Under the pieces are notes generated by a model, which was not told the DNA's origin, ran no database searches, and was given only the letters and a program-made list of their open reading frames with translations. From Ixodes scapularis (lineage: Eukaryota; Arthropoda; Arachnida; Ixodida; Ixodidae), in assembly GCF_016920785.2 (NCBI RefSeq), contig NW_024609836.1, forward strand, positions 12,120,018-12,184,017: 64,000 nt of DNA, in the 5' to 3' direction. Positions 1 through 10,935 of the stretch are shown in pieces; positions within the stretch are counted from its first letter, which is position 1; every line of letters begins with the position of its first letter. A program made the translations under genes and the position numbers.

Positions 1-116
1 GACCTCACCTCATCAAAAAATGTGCCTTATTAAACCGGCCGCATGCGGTGGAAGTCGCGTGGAATCCAGGGACAGGGGGGATGAGCCAAGGCTCCAAGGC
101 ATAGCCGCTGTTCTCT

Positions 117-794
117 TTAACAGAATACTTCAACGAAATTTGAAATGTACCCGTCGTGTTCAGAAATAGGCTGAACATTATCCACACTACCCGTAAATTA
201 CAATCGTACATTTCTCTTTTGATCCTTATGGCTATATTTTTCGTTATAAACAGGCCACACTGGCAAGCGCTCGGAGAGCAGCCAGCAGAGAGCACGTCAC
301 ATCCGGTGCAATTGTGATGTAATTTCTCTTAAGATGAGCAAAGCTGCGGCGAGGCAGACATCGTCAGGACGCCCTAGCTGTTCAAGCAACAAAATCGGTC
401 GAAGCATGCCAGCGATCAGGCCACCGTAAGAAACCTCAAAGCTGCGTTTGTGTAATTTTGAGTGACGGGTTAATCTTCTCTAATCTTGGGACACACAAAA
501 GAGAGTCCCGTTGAGTGTGCAGTTCCTCCCTCCCCTTTTCTGTTCTGCTGCCCGTTGAGCTGTCAAGATAACGTCAGGTTCAAAGCATGTATAGTTCTAG
601 GCGAGACAGTTATCGTCACTACCTATCAAGGTTCCTAAACATCTAGAAGGTGCTCTTTCCTAATCGCCTAATTTTTTTAATGCCTTTTTGTTTCTTTTTT
701 AACAAGATATTGGCGTGTCCGATGTGATACTGCTCTTCTGAACACGTATAGACCAAAGAAGAAGCACCGAAATTTTGTTGTAGCATCCCTTTAA
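117..794. mobile_element. TTAA-flanked MITE inside a HARBI1-pseudogene intron
   Basis: The element spans 121-790 between an exact TTAA duplication (117-120 and 791-794). Its ends are diverged inverted repeats around AATACTTCAACGAAATTT and the complement of AAATTTTGTTGTAGCATCCC. A close relative lies at 60075-60712. No coding capacity is seen. Its left end touches the acceptor AG of the HARBI1-like exon C (AG at 116-115 on the minus strand), so the element now supplies the bases upstream of that acceptor. TTAA target duplications are known for piggyBac and Kolobok groups; which one applies here is not settled. Confidence 0.75.
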
Positions 795-1301
795 AATTGT
801 TGACAACTAAGCAAAGAACGGCGCATGTTTGCAACCTTTCCCCCTGTACTTCACAGCTGCGTCAGAGTGTTTTCAAGGAGACGTGTCACAGGTATGGCCA
901 AAGCGCATGCCAGTTATCCATGTTCGGAACAGTATGTGTGATACTGTAGCTTATAAGTGGTGCAGAGCCATCATTTACAGTACCAACAAATGGAGTATGC
1001 TTACCGAGCAGAAACCTGCCGTCGTCTATCAGCCGGCCTTGCTCGAAGTTGCTCCGGAGCCACGAGTAGCGCCACGCGAAGGAGTCGTGCACCGACCCAG
1101 GATTCCGTGGGTCGATGCTCATCACCGGGCAGTCGGCGTCACACACCTGCAATAGTGAGACATATGTAGTCATTAATTCAACTAAATCAACAAACAGTTC
1201 ATTGCACTCATGGTCATGGGGCCCTGTCAAACACTGTTTACATGCTGACCAACACACCACCATAAATTACGTGGTTTACAAACTTAAAATATTAAAACAG
1301 C

Positions 1302-1435
1302 ACAAAAAACGACGGACTGGACGAAGAAGGATATAGACAAAGCGCTAAGCGCAAAAAAAAAAAGAAAGAAAAACGACGGATTGGATGAAGGACACAGACA
1401 GAGCGCTGTCTGTGTTACAAAGATTAAAATTATAT
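1302..1435. repeat. Two partial direct copies of a hairpin-SINE-like sequence
   Basis: Two diverged copies of a motif starting AACGACGGAYTGGAYGAAG, about 60 bp apart, are separated by an A-rich stretch. Each ends near AGCGCT (AGACAAAGCGCT, then ACAGAGCGCTGTCTGTG). The AGCGCTxTGTCTGTG centre resembles the loop of the long hairpin retroposon at 20699-20865. The repetition is seen; the family link is inferred. Confidence 0.4.
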
Positions 1436-2628
1436 GATAAATAGCCACTACCTTTGATACACGCAATAGTTTAGACAAATTTGTTTTTTTTTTTCTTCAA
1501 AGGAGAGTTTACACTTTATCATGCAGGATAGGAACTATTGCTTAAAAGCTTAGCACGACATGAAAACAAGCCTACCTCCGTCGGTCAAGCAAAAGCTTGT
1601 GCGGAGGATCAACGAGCACTAACAACCCATAACTCTAATTTATGAAATGACATATCCACACCGCATTAGCGTTACGCTCTTTTTCAAACCCATTCAGAAC
1701 GGGCATTGGCTTAGAGCTAAAAGCGCGAGCTAGCTGCTTTGGATAAAGCCCCGGCGGCTGCACGAGCGCTCGTGCAGCGAGTGCTCCAGTCAAGCCGTTC
1801 GCGCTTGCACAGTCTTCTCAGTTAGTTCATGCTAAGGTGAGACGTAGTATATATGTGATCGTACTGACCACCATCACGTTGAGAGCGTAGTATCGCTTGC
1901 GGCACCAATACGCCGCCTTCGTGACGGTGGGGTCGTTCCCTGACGGGCCGACGATGGCGATCATCGTCCTGTCGACGCAACCGATGACGCCGGGTATCCT
2001 GCCGAGCCGTTGGAAGCCCCTCTCAACGTCGTCCCTCTCGCCGGTTGTCTGGGGAAAGTCGATCTAGCCGCGCCGGATCCCCACACACTGCACAATAGCG
2101 AGGGACACAGCCCGCACAACGATGCTGACTTTAGCCTGATCCCTCGCTATGTGCTCGTCGCTCGCCACCATTCCCTGAAAACTCCCCGTGGCGTAAAAGC
2201 GAAGTGCGCACAACACTTGCTGTTCCACAGTCATCACCGTCCACGAGCGTCGCAGCCTCCTCAACTCAGGCTCCTCGCGCAGTTCGTCGCACAACCAGCG
2301 GACCACATTTTTGGTGAGACGGTACTGCCTCCGAAAAGCTTCCCCGGTAGTTCAAAGGCATCGCGGTGCTGCCGGTAAAGCCTTTCCGGAGAAAAAAAAA
2401 AGTTCCACAATAGGAAAGCTGTCGCTCTGCCTCCGAGACGCCGTCGATGCCGTGTTTCCCATTGCGAAGAGGCGAAGAGATCAGCGACAGACTCGTTCCC
2501 CTTTTCAGACGAAACACCGAGGAAACGATACGTGAAACTGTTGTCAGTTCCGGTGGGGGCGATTCGCCCTCTCCGCGCACATTTTCGTAGGGAACTTAAG
2601 TCATTCGAGCCTCAACCAATCAGACGCG

Positions 2629-4565
2629 ATGTCGTCACTTCCGTTTCTTTTAGGAGAAACGAAACATTTGTCCAACATAGGTCCCCTGGGACATGGCTCT
2701 TCTACCGTTTTCACCACGTGCGAAGAAAGGTGTCGAAATTCCGCCTACTTGCCACAGATCTTAGAAGAAGCCTTAAAATTAGTTTTTAAAAGTATGTCGG
2801 TGGCCAAACCACCTGGGCATGATAGAATTTGTTTAAGTGACATTGTAGGTAATTTCGAAAAACTAAAACATCTCTTATTAAAAATAGTGAATTCATCTTT
2901 TTCTGAGGGAAATATTCTGAATGGTCTTAAAATTGCTATGGTGAGGCCTGTTTTTAAGAAAGGAAGTAGAAAAGAGATGATAAACTATAGACCCATTTCT
3001 ATTTTTCCCGTACTATCGCTAATTATGGAAAAGTTTGTATTTTGGTCTATGACCTCCTTTTGTGATATGCATTCTTTACTATGTCACTCACAGTACGGGT
3101 TTCGACAAAATAGAAGAACAATTACATTGCTGGAAGATTTGTGCGACCACATTCATGATAATATTGATAGAAATAATTTCGTCCTGTCTTTATTTCTAGA
3201 TTTGAAAAAAGCGTTCGATTCAATTGATCACAGCTTACTGATATACAAACTTGAGCACCTGGGCTTTAGAGGCCCATTTATAAAATTTTAATCAGCTACC
3301 TTTCAGAACGGGATCAATTAGTAAAGGTATGTGATTTTAGAAGTAGTTTCCTGATAATTCCTTCTGGTGCCCCCCAAGGATCTATTTCGGTTTTTTTTTT
3401 TTTAACGTCTATGTGAATGAAATAGGTAAATTAAACTTTTGTTCACGCGTTTTTCAATACGCCGATGACGCCGCTCTTGAACTCGCGGGAAACAATGAAT
3501 CGGAAGCTCTGTCGTCCCGTCAAGCCGATATCTACGAGCTAATGGCATGGTTCAAGAACAATCGTATCTGTGTTAACATGAATAAAACAAAACTAATGTG
3601 TTTCCGTAATCCTCATAAAACAATAACATTTAATATACCGATGGTTTTACATCGATCTAACTGCGAGAGATGTAATTGTAGGCCGCTTGAATATGTATCT
3701 TCGATAAAATGTATGGGTGTTTTTTTTATGAGCATCTTTCTTGGAATAATTACATTGAGTATCTTGCGAAACGACTTCGCGCAGTATCTGCAACTCGCAA
3801 ACGATATAAATCGACTTCGCGCAGTATCTGCAACTCGCAAACGATATCTGCAACTCCCAAACGATATGGTTACAACTCGCAAGCGATATAAAAATGCCAT
3901 TTTTATATCGTTTGCGAGTTGTAACCAACCTGACTTTGAGAATGAGGGTTTTTCAAGCTCTGGGAGAGTCGGTGCTTCGGTATGGTGTCACACTTTATGG
4001 TTCTTGTTCGAAATCTAGAAAAAGTGAATTAGATAATATTTTGCATAACATTTGTAAAAATTTAGCATATGGAACCAAATCGAATGAGTTAAGAACAAAG
4101 TCAAAGATGCGTTCGCTACAGCTTTTGTCAACTGAAAGATTATATATCTATGAAATACTAGTTAAGAATTATTTTAATAATACGCTTAAGAAACCTGTAA
4201 CAAAACAAAAGGTTTTGAGCGAAATAGAGCGGTTCGCCCTCCCTAGAGTACACACAAATTACGGAAAGCGGGTTCGGTCTCTTTACGTTCCTTATTACTT
4301 TAATTTGTTGCCTAATGAACTTTTATATCTAGTCGTTGAAAGTGATAAAAAAAGAGCTGAGAAATTGGTGTTGTAACTACGATGGTTAAATTGTTGTACG
4401 GGTCAAGAGTATTTTGTTTTTCTGTTTATTTTTTGCTGCGCATTATTTGATGTTAGTAGTTTCTCTGCTGGTTGCCAGGTCACGCCTACAAGCACTCACG
4501 TGCTTTTGCGGACCTGTTTGTTATGATGTATATTTTCTTCGTGCAATAAAGACATTATATTATAT
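2629..4565 (+). pseudogene. 5'-truncated non-LTR retrotransposon reverse transcriptase (CR1/L2/Jockey-like)
   Basis: Reverse transcriptase of a LINE, which would copy element RNA at the insertion site. The first frame (to 3291) contains NYRPISIFPVLSLIMEK, QYGFRQNR and motif A, LFLDLKKAFDSIDHSLL. After a frame change near 3291, the second part contains GAPQGS (about 3366), then FQYADDAAL (motif C, about 3450), then MNKTKLMCF. The last part (3930-4376) matches the C-terminal region typical of such elements (ESVLRYGVTLYGSC) and ends with TAA. An AATAAA at about 4545 is followed by an AT-rich 3' end. The endonuclease and ORF1 are absent. Two frame changes and an inserted repeat mean it is dead. 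Clade assignment is from motif style only. Confidence 0.85.
3765..3927. repeat. Palindromic minisatellite inserted in the LINE
   Basis: Repeats of CTGCAACTCGCAAACGATAT, with or without CGACTTCGCGCAGTAT, run to about 3890. They close as a hairpin in which GTTACAACTCGCAAGCGATA (3868 onward) is mirrored by TATCGTTTGCGAGTTGTAAC (about 3908-3927). The insert interrupts the reverse transcriptase frame between EYLAKRL and RVFQALG. Confidence 0.7.
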
Positions 4566-4972
4566 TTTCAAAAACCGGAACATGTCCTAAAAAATCCAGC
4601 TGTAATAATGAAAGGGGCCCGGACCTGCCCTATTTAGGCAGGTCCCTTTTCTTGCGAGGATGTCGCGGGTCAGAATCCGAAGTTTACACCTGAAAATCAT
4701 TTGATTAATTTATATTCTTAAGGTATGCATTCTGAATATGAATACTATATCTCATTTAGTCGTTGTGTGTTCATTCATGAAGCATTTTTATAAAAGTCTG
4801 CTATAGCGACCACTTTTCGCTCTAGCAATTTTGTTAAAACTACCAATCAAACACTTTGTTTTTGAAGAAGGGAAGGGAGGACTGCTGTAGTTACTTTTCA
4901 ATACATGTAATTCAGCGGTTAGTTATTTACTGCCACTGTTTATGTTTATATATATATATATATATATTTATA

Positions 4973-5135
4973 TATAGAATAAAGGGCCACTTCAAAAACT
5001 TAACTCCTTTACTTAAACGTTCGACCCGAGACGGGTCTTCATCAGTATGACAGCAAATCGGGAAAGCACTCTAGTAACCCCCAATCGTTGCAAAAAAAAA
5101 AAAAGGATGTAGGAGGCAAACAGGCACAACAATGT
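4973..5135. repeat. Left inverted terminal repeat of PLE A, with a hammerhead-like motif on the minus strand
   Basis: Complementary to 8887-9036. From the outside inwards it reads AGAATAAAGGGCCACTTC, GACCCGAGACGGGTCTTCAT, GACAGCAAATCGGGAAAGC, a poly-A tract, then GGAGGCAAACAGGCACAACA. On the minus strand the centre reads CTGATGAAGACCC..GGGTCGAACG. That is the hammerhead-type core order (CUGAUGA, a GC-rich stem, GAA), with one extra A after CUGAUGA. One A is missing after GAA relative to copy B. Confidence 0.75.
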
Positions 5136-5940
5136 GCTGCCCGGCCTTCATCTGCCAAAATGGAGCGGGGATCTCGGACCTCTACAACCTTATGGATTTT
5201 GTTCCCCAGACCGTCACCACCTTGGTTCTTCACGTGGGGACGAACGATCTGGACATCGTTGGAGCCGACGTAGCATTCGGTAAATTGATAAATACCAACA
5301 GTTTCTGCATTTCGTGGGGGCCGAGCGCCCAGAGATCCGGACCGTGCACGCCACTCTCGTGCTCCCGCGCACCGTGAACCGTCGCCGGGGACGGCCCAAC
5401 TGGCTTCCTGTGCGGCGCTTTAACGCGGAGGCCTGTAGGTTTAATGGCATGCTCCGGCAACACTGTCGACGAACACGCAACATCTTCTTCGTTGACCATG
5501 CCTTCGAGCATCTGCCCGCTCGTCGGGTTCTGGCTGCCGATGGCCTTCATCCGTGCTTCGGGGGCGTGGCACTCATCGCCGGGAACCTACAACTTGTGCT
5601 TCTCCGGGGACGAAGGGGGTCCCCTCCGCGGTGGCTTGACCACGCGGCTGCCGAGACGAACCCTACCGGGCTCTCGCCTGTGGAACGCCGTGAGGACGGG
5701 GATGCCGAGGCCTCATCACTGGAGCGTCGCGAGGATGAGAGCATCACTTCGGCCGGAGGGACCAGCCAGGCACCTGCTGGTGGACCCATAACCGTCTCCG
5801 CAGCTTCGGCGACCCCCAGCTCGATGTCGACAACAGCGGTGCGCCCGCCACGACGCGAGACCTCCACGGCCGACCGGCCGACCGGGCGCGCGCACAACTT
5901 GCGCAGCAGTTACGCTGCTGCGGCCGCTTCCCAACCTTGA
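5135..5940 (+). pseudogene. SGNH/GDSL-hydrolase-like reading frame within PLE A, frameshifted and lacking the nucleophile block
   Basis: SGNH hydrolases are small esterases with blocks GDS, G, GxND and DxxH. The first frame (about 5135-5290) has NGAGISDL (possible block II) and TTLVLHVGTNDLDIVGAD (block III, GTND). After a frame change near 5290-5315 the second frame gives VHATLVLPRTVNRR, RFNAEACRFNGMLRQ and FEHLPARRVLAADGLHPCF, with D and H as block V. A Ser/Thr/Pro-rich tail follows to a TGA at 5940. The GDS nucleophile block would lie upstream but is replaced by the terminal repeat, so the frame is 5'-truncated. Copy B carries the same frame and a similar frame break. The family call rests on motifs and spacing. 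Whether it is PLE ORF1, cargo or a chimeric junction is open. Confidence 0.65.
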
Positions 5941-6092
5941 CTAACACGTGAGACCCGTTCGACTGTCCCAACCGCTTTGTTTCTAAAATTACGGAAAATA
6001 TCTGATAGGCACATTAGGCATGAACTTCACAAAGAAACGCTAAAAAAGTATCTAGAGGTAGGCATGGCCTAAGTTTATCGCTCAGGCCCGCA

Positions 6093-8640
6093 ATGATTGA
6101 TTTGGATTCCAAGGATAGTTCACGATGGCACAGTGTTCTCTCTAGGGCATCGCTGGAGCTTGTAAACATTGTTATAGAACACAGCCAAAAGATAACGATT
6201 CAACTTAACCAGGCAGCGAAGGATTTGCTTGCTTCTGCGCGTTTGACAGATGTGGAGACGAGAGATCTTCACGAGTTTGAAAGAAAGAAACGCGAGGAAC
6301 TGTTCATTAGCAATTAAAAAAAAATTAACAGAGATCAAATTTCCAACGCGCCGTCTCCGAATACAGAGGCACAATCAAACACCCTTCAATCGGCATCACC
6401 AGGCGTACATTCACTGGATAACAGGAACCAAAACATTGAAACCCATTATGACACTAACATTGTGAACCTCTCGTCTGCTGACCTCTTGTCGGAGGAAAAA
6501 ACGCTGCTCTCTAGGGGTCTGAGCTTTTGCCCGACGACAGGCTACTACGATGAATTCAGCCTTCTGCGAGACGTGGAAAATTTCGCACGCAATTTGAAAT
6601 TACGTGAATTTTTTGGTGACAAACCGGACTCTTCAAACAACCGAATGCCTTGGCGCTCTACAACCGGTTGGACACCTAAACGGCAAAGAGAGAAGCACCT
6701 CGATATGAAGATCGAGGCAGTTCAGCGGCGATGTCTTAAAGGCCTAGAGTGGAAGCAACCCCACATCACGCCACAACTTAACATTAGCTGAGAAAAATGG
6801 CTTACGATCGTTGAGCACGCGTAAGGAGATAACTGTCAAACCGGCAGACAAAGGAGGTGCGATTGTGGTTTTAAACACGACGGACTTCTTCGCGGAGGGG
6901 AACCGACAACTTGGTAACACTCGTTTCTACTCTGCCCTCGATGGCGATCCTACTGCGGATCTCACTGAGATTGTCACCAACACCCTAGCGAATTTGGTTG
7001 GACGCGGCAAAATCACGCTAAAGCTTTCTCAATCACTTAAACAACTCCAAGCTTCGCCCGGGCGATTTTACATGTTACCAAAAATTCAGAAACCCGGCAA
7101 TCCAGGACGCCCCATCATATCAGGTAATGGCACACTTACAAAACCCCTCTCTATTTTTGTCGACGTAATGATAAAAGACATTCCGCCTAGCTTACCCTCG
7201 TACATAAAGGACACTAATCACTTTTTAAGGAAGATTTCTTCCCTCTCTATCCCGAAGGACAGCTTTCTTGTAACGCTTGACGTTTCCTCGCTCTACACAA
7301 ACATACCCCACGACGACGGTATCGCCGCCCTTATCGAGGCCTACGAATTTCATAGAAGCCCTGACACACCTGATGGCTACATGGTCTCGATTCTCACGCG
7401 ACTGGTGTTGGAGCTCAACAACTTCGAATTTGATGACAAATTCTCTTTGCAGATCAGCGGTACGGCTATGGGGACGAAAATGGCCCCAAATTATGCAAAT
7501 ATCTTTATGGGTAGCTTTGAATCTAAAATCCTCTCTCCTCAGCGGCTTACGCCTTTGTTCTACCGACGCTATATTGACGATATTTTTTTTATATGGACGC
7601 ATTCGGAAGAAGAACTCAAATTTATTAAAGATTTCAACACTGTACATCCTAGTATTGCCTTCACCCACGAATATTCAAAAATTAGTATTAACTTTCTAGA
7701 TGTCACGGTCCGGATATCTGGTACGGTATTAGAGACAAAGGTCTATAGAAAACATTCAGGCAGACAGGAGTATTTGCATTACCACAGCTCTCACCCGCGG
7801 CACTGTAAGAATAACATCCCATATGGACAAGCTCACTGATTTAAACGCATCTGCTCAAACGAAAGCGACTTTAATTCCAGCGCCGATCAGCTGAGGGATG
7901 TCCTGGACAAGCAGAAGTACCCGAAGGGCATTGTTGATGAGGCTATCAGCAGGGCAGCGGCACTGGACCGTAACAAACTTTTATCCGATCCGCCGAAGAT
8001 CAGGAATGACCGCCCGCCCACCAATCTGGTATTAACGTACGACGCGAACCTTCCGAACCCGAACAAAATTTTGAAGAGACATTTTAACATAATTGAACAA
8101 AGCCCCCGACTAAGCCAGGCTATTACCCCGCCTCCCCGCGTTAGCTACAAGCGCTCAAAAAACTTAAAAGACACACTGGTAAACTCCCGAGTATCTGCCC
8201 CCGCAACTCCCTCCTGCGGGCCATGCCTGAAATCAGGCTGCAAGGTGTGTGACCCTTGTTTCCACTGATATGGCAAGAAGCTCAAAATCAAAACTTCGGC
8301 TTGAAGATACGCGGACGCCTTACTTGCGACTCAGCGAAAGTAATTTACTTGCTCCATTGCATCGTATGCGGAATGCAGTACGTGGGACAGACGGAAACAG
8401 CATTTAGACTTCGATTTAACAATCACAAGTCGCACATCAACTCTCTCCCTGGTTTGCCACTATCCAAACATATGAGGCTGGAAAATCACTCGTTCGAGGA
8501 AGTAACAGTGACGATTCTCGAGACCGGCTTTAAATCAAACTACGAACGCGACCAAAGGGAGTCGTCCTCATCCACAAGTTTGACACACGTAGGAATGGGA
8601 TCAATAGAAGCCGGGGCACACTTAGCGTGATTGATGTCTT
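6093..8640 (+). pseudogene. Penelope-like reverse transcriptase plus GIY-YIG endonuclease (copy A), interrupted
   Basis: PLE polyprotein that reverse-transcribes and inserts the element. The N-terminal part starts MIDLDSKDSSRWHSVLSRAS and includes LSFCPTTGYYDEFSLLRDVE. The reverse transcriptase (longest frame 6811-7839, 342 codons) has KPADKGGAIVVLNTTDF, GRFYMLPKIQKPGNPGRPII, LVTLDVSSLYTNIPHDDGI, SGTAMGTKMAPNYANIFMG and YRRYIDDIFFIW (catalytic DD). The linker has CGPCLKSGCKVCD. The endonuclease (about 8335-8570) has VIYLLHCIVCGMQYVGQTET and RLRFNNHKSHI. Breaks relative to copy B: TAA near 6317, a frame change near 6785, TGA at 7839 (CGA in copy B) and a frame change near 8265. The call is secure; activity is not expected. 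Confidence 0.9.
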
Positions 8641-8821
8641 GGATCCTGCTGTCCCCTAAAATAATTCCACCATTCTCTTTTTTGTTGTTGTTGTTGTCGT
8701 TTGTTGTTGTGTTTGTGGCCTTACCCGCAAACCAGATTTTAACGAATCTGTGCAGTTGCGCTTGCGCCCGGGCGAACCTGCGCCTCCGGGGACTCACCCT
8801 GGTTGAGTCCCGCTACACCTC

Positions 8822-8856
8822 TCTTTCCCTTCCGCCCCCCCCCCCCCCCCCCCCTA
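8822..8856. repeat. Poly-C tract near the PLE A right end
   Basis: A run of about 20 C within a pyrimidine-rich stretch before CTACGCGACCTTTTTCATTT. A similar tract at the same place in copy B (55678-55693) shows it predates the duplication. Confidence 0.8.
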
Positions 8857-8886
8857 CGCGACCTTTTTCATTTTGTGTGCGTGAAT

Positions 8887-9028
8887 ACATTGTTGTGCCT
8901 GTTTGCCTCCTTCCTCCCTTTTTTCTTTTTTGCAACGATCGGGGGTTACCAGAGTGCTTTCCTGATTTGCTGTCATACTGATGAAGACCCGTCTAAGTAA
9001 AGGAGTAAAGTTTTTGAAATGGCTCTTT

Positions 9029-9066
<38 letters not shown>
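8887..9066. repeat. Right inverted terminal repeat of PLE A plus TA microsatellite
   Basis: Inverted match to 4973-5135. The hammerhead-like core is damaged: after CTGATGAAGACCCGTCT the 15 bases present in copy B (CGGGTCGAAACGTCT) are missing, most simply a deletion between two TCT repeats. A TA repeat of about 36 bp forms the outer edge. Confidence 0.75.
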
Positions 9067-9068
<2 letters not shown>

Positions 9069-9542
9069 TATATTTAGTTACAAGAACGCGGATATGTCAA
9101 CCTGGTAGAGTGTCTGTTTAACACCCAAGCAAATATCACGACTTTCGTCCTCGCTTCCTTGGCTTCTCGGTGACCTCAGTGCTCGTCAGCCTTGACGCCA
9201 CGTGCCACTTGCCAGTGCTGTCCATCTGTTTTGTCGGGCACCCTCACGTCCTTGGCCGTGTTCCAAAATTTACTCGATCTTACTCCAGGGTGTTTTGTAC
9301 CTTTGCGTTCGGAAGCCTACCTGTGTCCAGCGTCGCTTTATCTGTGTCATCGTGTGACACGACCCGCAGGAGTAACGCGGATCTATTTGGGCTATTAGGG
9401 TGAGATTTCGAACACAGCCTTTCCCTTGCCTGTTTTCGGGACTTGAAGAGCAGCCAAGGTCTTGGGCGATTGACCTACAGCTAACAGGGCCTGTGGGTAG
9501 CTTCCCCGACCCACGAGATGAGTATGGTCAAGGCATTCGTAA
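9067..9542. other. Shared flank of PLE A, no gene recognised
   Basis: Collinear with 55960-56045 plus 60842-61210 in copy B, including CTTGACGCCACGTGCCACTT and GGACTTGAAGAGCAGCCAAG. Short open frames exist here but are not conserved in frame between the copies, so I see no supported gene. Confidence 0.6.
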
Positions 9543-9559
9543 CCCAGGCAGCACAAAAC

Positions 9560-10062
9560 GTCGTGGAAACGTCGAGAAAAAGTTCCGGACGTCCGTGACG
9601 TCCCGCATGACTTCGATCACGTTTTTCAGATGTTGAGGTGACGTCCTTATATAACGTTCCATTAGAGTCTAATCAGTGACATTGTGACGACGTTGTATTT
9701 CAACTCAAACGTCGTCAACGTTCCCACGACGTCGATGCACGACGTTCTCACAACGTCCAACGCTCACGTTTCTTTGACGTTGAACTGAAGTTCATAAATG
9801 ACGTCGCATTATCGTCCTGTCCGTGACGTACTGGTGACGTCACGTTTCAACTTTAATGTCGTCATCGTCGCCACGACGTCTAGACAAAACGTTTTAGCAA
9901 CGTCGAACACTGACGTGTCTTCAAAGTTAAAATAAAGCCCAGGGTGACGTTACATTATTGCCCCGTGAGTGACGTTTCAGCGACGTCGCGTTCTCACCTA
10001 AATGTCATAAACGTCAAGACGTGCTGGCAACGTCGACCACTCACGTTTTGTTCGACGTTTTT
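9560..10062. repeat. Subterminal ACGTC-rich repeat block
   Basis: Dozens of ACGTC/GACGT/ACGTT pentamers in irregular spacing, for example TGACGTCACGTTTCAACTTT and CCACGACGTCTAGACAAAACG. Mirrored at the other end of the element (14225-14340). Such subterminal motifs in other DNA transposons bind transposase; that role is inferred here. Confidence 0.6.
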
Positions 10063-10789
10063 GGATTTTCCAGCTTAATCTCCAGCCGCAGAATCACTGT
10101 GGTCAAGGTGACAGTGTTCAAGAGCCGCAAACAAAACTTAATTTTTGAGAGCTTGAGAAGTTTAATTATTTATACATTAATTTGCGTATTTCAAAATGCT
10201 AATAATTGCACATCGATGACGCTAAAGAGGGCATTTACAAAACTCACTGTACGCGGAAGAAAAAAAATAGTATGAAAGCATGTTGGGAATATCATTCCTT
10301 TTAGATGTGCTTGTTGTAATTTTGGTTTGTTTAAAATATTGTTACGGGTTTAATTTGCGAAGCCCATGGCGTCTAGAACGGATCGAATTGTACCATTCTT
10401 GCATTTTGCACGCGCGTTGTCGTCTTCCATGGGTCCTGGGCCCTGGCACGCGCCTCAGGGGCGCCGCTACACTGGCTACACTATCCCCTCTCCGGGTGAT
10501 TTCAGGCCTGCATCCTTTCCTAGGAGCATCCATACTGTTTTAAGGTTCGTCAATTTCTCTTTGTATTTTGTAACCCATGCTCACCTGCGCACAACCAAAA
10601 AATTCGCATCAACATCACAGTTCATCCATAACACCAACTTCCAGCGCCTTAGCGCTCTCGGTAGATCGGGGCGCAAAGTCTTGTCCCGTGACTGTCAGTA
10701 CAGATCTGACTTTCGTTGCCACTGGTGACGTACGCAAACGAAAATTGCATGCCAGTGCACATGACGTCATTTCCGATGCCCCTCCAGAG

Positions 10790-10935
10790 AAAAAGGAAAG
10801 AAGGAGCTCCCCCCTTATCAGGATCCTTCTTTGTGCCTCCCGGATAAGCACAGACGTCGCTGTTCTCCTCCCCGAAGATTATGGAAGATTAACCTGCCAC
10901 TCTAAATTCTTACAAAAGCAGCTTCCCTCTCCTCC
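10790..10935 (-). repeat. Fragment related to the TTAA-flanked MITE family
   Basis: GAAGATTATGGAAGATTAAC and the following ACAAAAGCAGCTTCC match, in opposite orientation, the interior of the MITE at 60075-60712 (around 60350-60420). It is a partial copy without ends, inside the 4.8 kb element. Confidence 0.4.

Larger units (their letters stand above)
1..2395 (-). pseudogene. HARBI1-like (PIF/Harbinger) nuclease pseudogene, C-terminus beyond window
   Basis: HARBI1-type proteins are DDE nucleases of Harbinger transposons or their domesticated relatives. Three minus-strand exons can be joined. Exon A (about 2380-1869) reads through RLTKNVVRWLCDEL, ALRFYATGSFQ and GVIGCVDRTMIAIV, and ends NVMV at a GTCAGT donor. 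Exon B (1146-1005) begins VCDAD after a CAG acceptor, contains HDSFAWRYSWLR and ends at a GTAAGC donor. Exon C (114-1) continues with SGYALEPWLIPPVPG and GRFNKAH. These motifs appear in family order. The gene is broken: an in-frame TAG lies at 2066-2064, where the family usually has W, and a frameshift lies near 2345 just before EAFRRQYRLTK. Seen: motifs, splice sites and stop. Inferred: pseudogene status, since assembly errors cannot be excluded. Confidence 0.8.
4949..9066 (+). mobile_element. Penelope-like element A (PLE with GIY-YIG endonuclease and SGNH-like reading frame)
   Basis: Bounded by TA microsatellites (4949-4976 and 9031-9066) and by inverted terminal repeats of about 160 bp (4973-5135 and 8887-9036). 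Between them, all on the plus strand, lie an SGNH-hydrolase-like frame, the PLE N-terminal region, the reverse transcriptase and the GIY-YIG endonuclease. PLEs with GIY-YIG are a recognised retroelement class with unusual terminal repeats. The copy has stops and frameshifts and is unlikely to be active. It shares its site with copy B, so the two are probably one ancestral insertion that was later duplicated. Confidence 0.85.

Noticed and set aside
4856..5050. Frame with IYIYIYIFIY
   Set aside because: Translation of the TA microsatellite at the PLE boundary.
5314..5971. Several overlapping GC-rich frames on both strands of the SGNH region
   Set aside because: Only the plus frames carrying the GTND and DxxH blocks make sense; the others are shadows of the same biased sequence.
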